From positions 1 through 6,429 of the forward strand of contig CAZDML010000115.1 of the NCBI GenBank assembly GCA_964506645.1: a stretch of DNA of 6,429 bases, written 5' to 3'. Numbering within the stretch: the first letter of the stretch is position 1; each line of letters starts with the position of its first letter. Shown here in pieces: positions 5,030-6,429 of this stretch. The notes below the pieces were generated by a model. That model ran no database searches. It saw only the letters and a list, made by a program, of their open reading frames with translations, and was not told the origin of the DNA. The stretch is from CAZDML01 sp964506645. GTDB taxonomy: Bacteria; Elusimicrobiota; Elusimicrobia; 2-01-FULL-59-12. Both the position numbers and the translations under genes were made by a program.

Positions 5030-6429
5030 ACGGCAGCGCTCCCCAGGCCGACGCATAAAATCCCGCCGACCCCGGCACATCCATCACCCGTACCGGCCAC
5101 GCACTTGGGAAATCCCAGACAGCCACCAGTCCCAAGGGGAGGTTCGGTGGCAATCGCCACCACACCGGCATCCGATAGGTGGCACGTAAAATTAAATCTC
5201 CGGGCTGGAATGTGTTTTGCGGAAATGCTGACTCCCATCCCAACGGCATCAAATAGGGATCGTACCCTGTAAATGTATCGCCCAGGTAATACCAATGGTG
5301 CTGGGGACGAGGTGAAATTTTCTCAAGAACAATGGCTTGCCGAGAGAGCCCTCTGCTGACCGAATAAATGACATTGGCCTGAGCGTAATCGCCATAGGCC
5401 ATGGCAAGCGCCACCCCAAAGGCCGATCCCCAGGCGGCCACGCGCCAACGGCGCGACAAAGCACGTTTCATCAGCCGTTCAAAAAGCCAACACGCAGGGG
5501 GAAGAAGAATCAGCAAATAGCGTGCAGCAATCCACTGCATCGCGAGCACGGTCTGTACCAGTCCGAGCACCAGCCACAGCGACAAAATGAGTTGTGACCC
5601 GACCTTCCATTCGCCGGTCATCACGAGCGCCACCGCTCCGCCGGCAAAAATCGTGACCATAGTCGCCATTAAAAGCGACTCGACGCGGGAGAATCCCCCG
5701 AAGGGGGACACCATCAGGGCAAAGAGTCCCAGCCAGAGCGCAAGCAATCCCAGAAACGCACCTTTGTTGCGATCAAAAACAATTTTCAAGCAGGGCCACA
5801 AAAAGACCGTCCCGCCGCCGAAGAAACCGGCCACAACCAGGAGTTTTCCGGCATTAAGATGCTGCAGCTGAACCCCCCGTTTCCCGGCAGCGAAAAAATG
5901 TATTTCTCCATAAACATGTTTCGTCCAGAAACACCAAAGTCCCATAAGAACGGCCGCGACCCCGAGTGTTGTGATCGTACGGCTCCACGACCAACGCCGG
6001 TTCGGTTCACATAGCGTCCATACAACAGCCACGGCAAACACAAGCACACCGGTATATTTAGTGAGAAAAACGGCCGCCATCAACACCCCAGACAGCACTG
6101 CCAGACTCATGTTCTGCTTTTCTTGCGCGAGGGCCAGAACAAGCAAACTCCAGACAAAAAACATCAACAACACCCCATCGATTAACAGCGAGTAAGACGT
6201 AAGCCAAAAGACAGGGGTTATAGCGAGCAGCGAAGAGGCGTACAAAGGATTTGGGACGAATCTTGTGCCGAGAAAATAGACCCCCCAAACACCCAAGATA
6301 GACAGTAAAACGGCCGACATCCGCAACGTTTGAACGGAATCCCCCCACACACGCATGACTCCTGCCATCATGTAATGAAAGAGCGGCGGATTGACCATGC
6401 GAGGCGGCTGACCGCGCTGCCACCCTTTA
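4959..6429 (-). CDS. GT39/ArnT-like membrane glycosyltransferase, N-terminus outside window
   Basis: This gene encodes a multi-spanning GT-C glycosyltransferase of the PMT/ArnT (GT39) type. Such enzymes move a sugar from a polyprenyl-phosphate carrier to a lipid or protein on the outer face of the membrane. The frame stays open to the right edge, giving at least 489 residues; ATG 6398 is probably internal, because the residues around it (GQPPRMVNPPLFHYMMA) match the segment after the first periplasmic loop in this family. The catalytic acidic residues of that loop would be outside the window. Numbering from 6398, there are about ten hydrophobic segments up to residue 340, the SLLIDGVLLMFF pattern near 70, LTKYTG near 112, and ARYLLILLPP near 294. 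A soluble C-terminal domain of about 140 residues follows, rich in Trp and Pro and including GFYASAWGALPF. The substrate and acceptor cannot be told. Its 3' end overlaps that of mutY by 71 bases. Confidence 0.82.
   Translation of the reverse strand, partial: KGWQRGQPPRMVNPPLFHYMMAGVMRVWGDSVQTLRMSAVLLSILGVWGVYFLGTRFVPNPLYASSLLAITPVFWLTSYSLLIDGVLLMFFVWSLLVLALAQEKQNMSLAVLSGVLMAAVFLTKYTGVLVFAVAVVWTLCEPNRRWSWSRTITTLGVAAVLMGLWCFWTKHVYGEIHFFAAGKRGVQLQHLNAGKLLVVAGFFGGGTVFLWPCLKIVFDRNKGAFLGLLALWLGLFALMVSPFGGFSRVESLLMATMVTIFAGGAVALVMTGEWKVGSQLILSLWLVLGLVQTVLAMQWIAARYLLILLPPACWLFERLMKRALSRRWRVAAWGSAFGVALAMAYGDYAQANVIYSVSRGLSRQAIVLEKISPRPQHHWYYLGDTFTGYDPYLMPLGWESAFPQNTFQPGDLILRATYRMPVWWRLPPNLPLGLVAVWDFPSAWPVRVMDVPGSAGFYASAWGALPFTLTRRPLERFELLQVQPTQSPQ

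Noticed and set aside
6396..6398. ATG 6398 as the true start of the glycosyltransferase
   Set aside because: The frame is open to the window edge and the residues around this Met belong to a conserved internal motif, so the first membrane segment and catalytic loop must lie further upstream.

Overview
The window is a gene-dense piece of a bacterial chromosome of intermediate GC content. It holds six complete protein genes, one gene cut by the right edge and one tRNA gene. I cannot name the phylum. The clues are a tRNA without an encoded CCA end, no clear Shine-Dalgarno sequence before any of the seven candidate start codons examined, several predicted membrane-anchored proteins and a predicted exported one. 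There are no insertion sequences, CRISPR arrays, phage genes or gene-free stretches over 300 bases.

Layout from left to right. A small exported protein of unknown function (31-444, +) faces a small single-pass membrane protein (491-796, -). A 39-base divergent gap separates the latter from a PduO-type ATP:cob(I)alamin adenosyltransferase with a long charged C-terminal tail (836-1597, +). Its stop codon interlocks with that of a three-gene minus-strand operon read from 3748 down to 1594. In order of transcription the operon encodes a membrane-anchored coiled-coil and proline/alanine-rich protein, a membrane-anchored protein ending in an AMPK/CBM48-like domain, and a YafJ-type class II glutamine amidotransferase. 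To its right lie tRNA-Leu(CAA) (3812-3894, +) and mutY (3926-5029, +). mutY converges on, and overlaps by 71 bases, a multi-spanning GT39/ArnT-like glycosyltransferase whose N-terminus lies beyond the window (4959-6429, -).

The genes do not form one pathway. MutY removes adenine opposite 8-oxoguanine, and its C-terminal domain keeps a complete Nudix box, so it may also act on nucleotides as MutT does. The adenosyltransferase makes adenosylcobalamin, but no B12-dependent enzyme is visible here. The least understood unit is the three-gene operon: two probable envelope proteins with no recognised enzyme domain, coupled to a cytoplasmic amidotransferase of unknown substrate. The ATGA overlap and short spacing argue that the three proteins are made together. 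I found no clear evidence of a wholly new system; this operon is the best candidate for follow-up.
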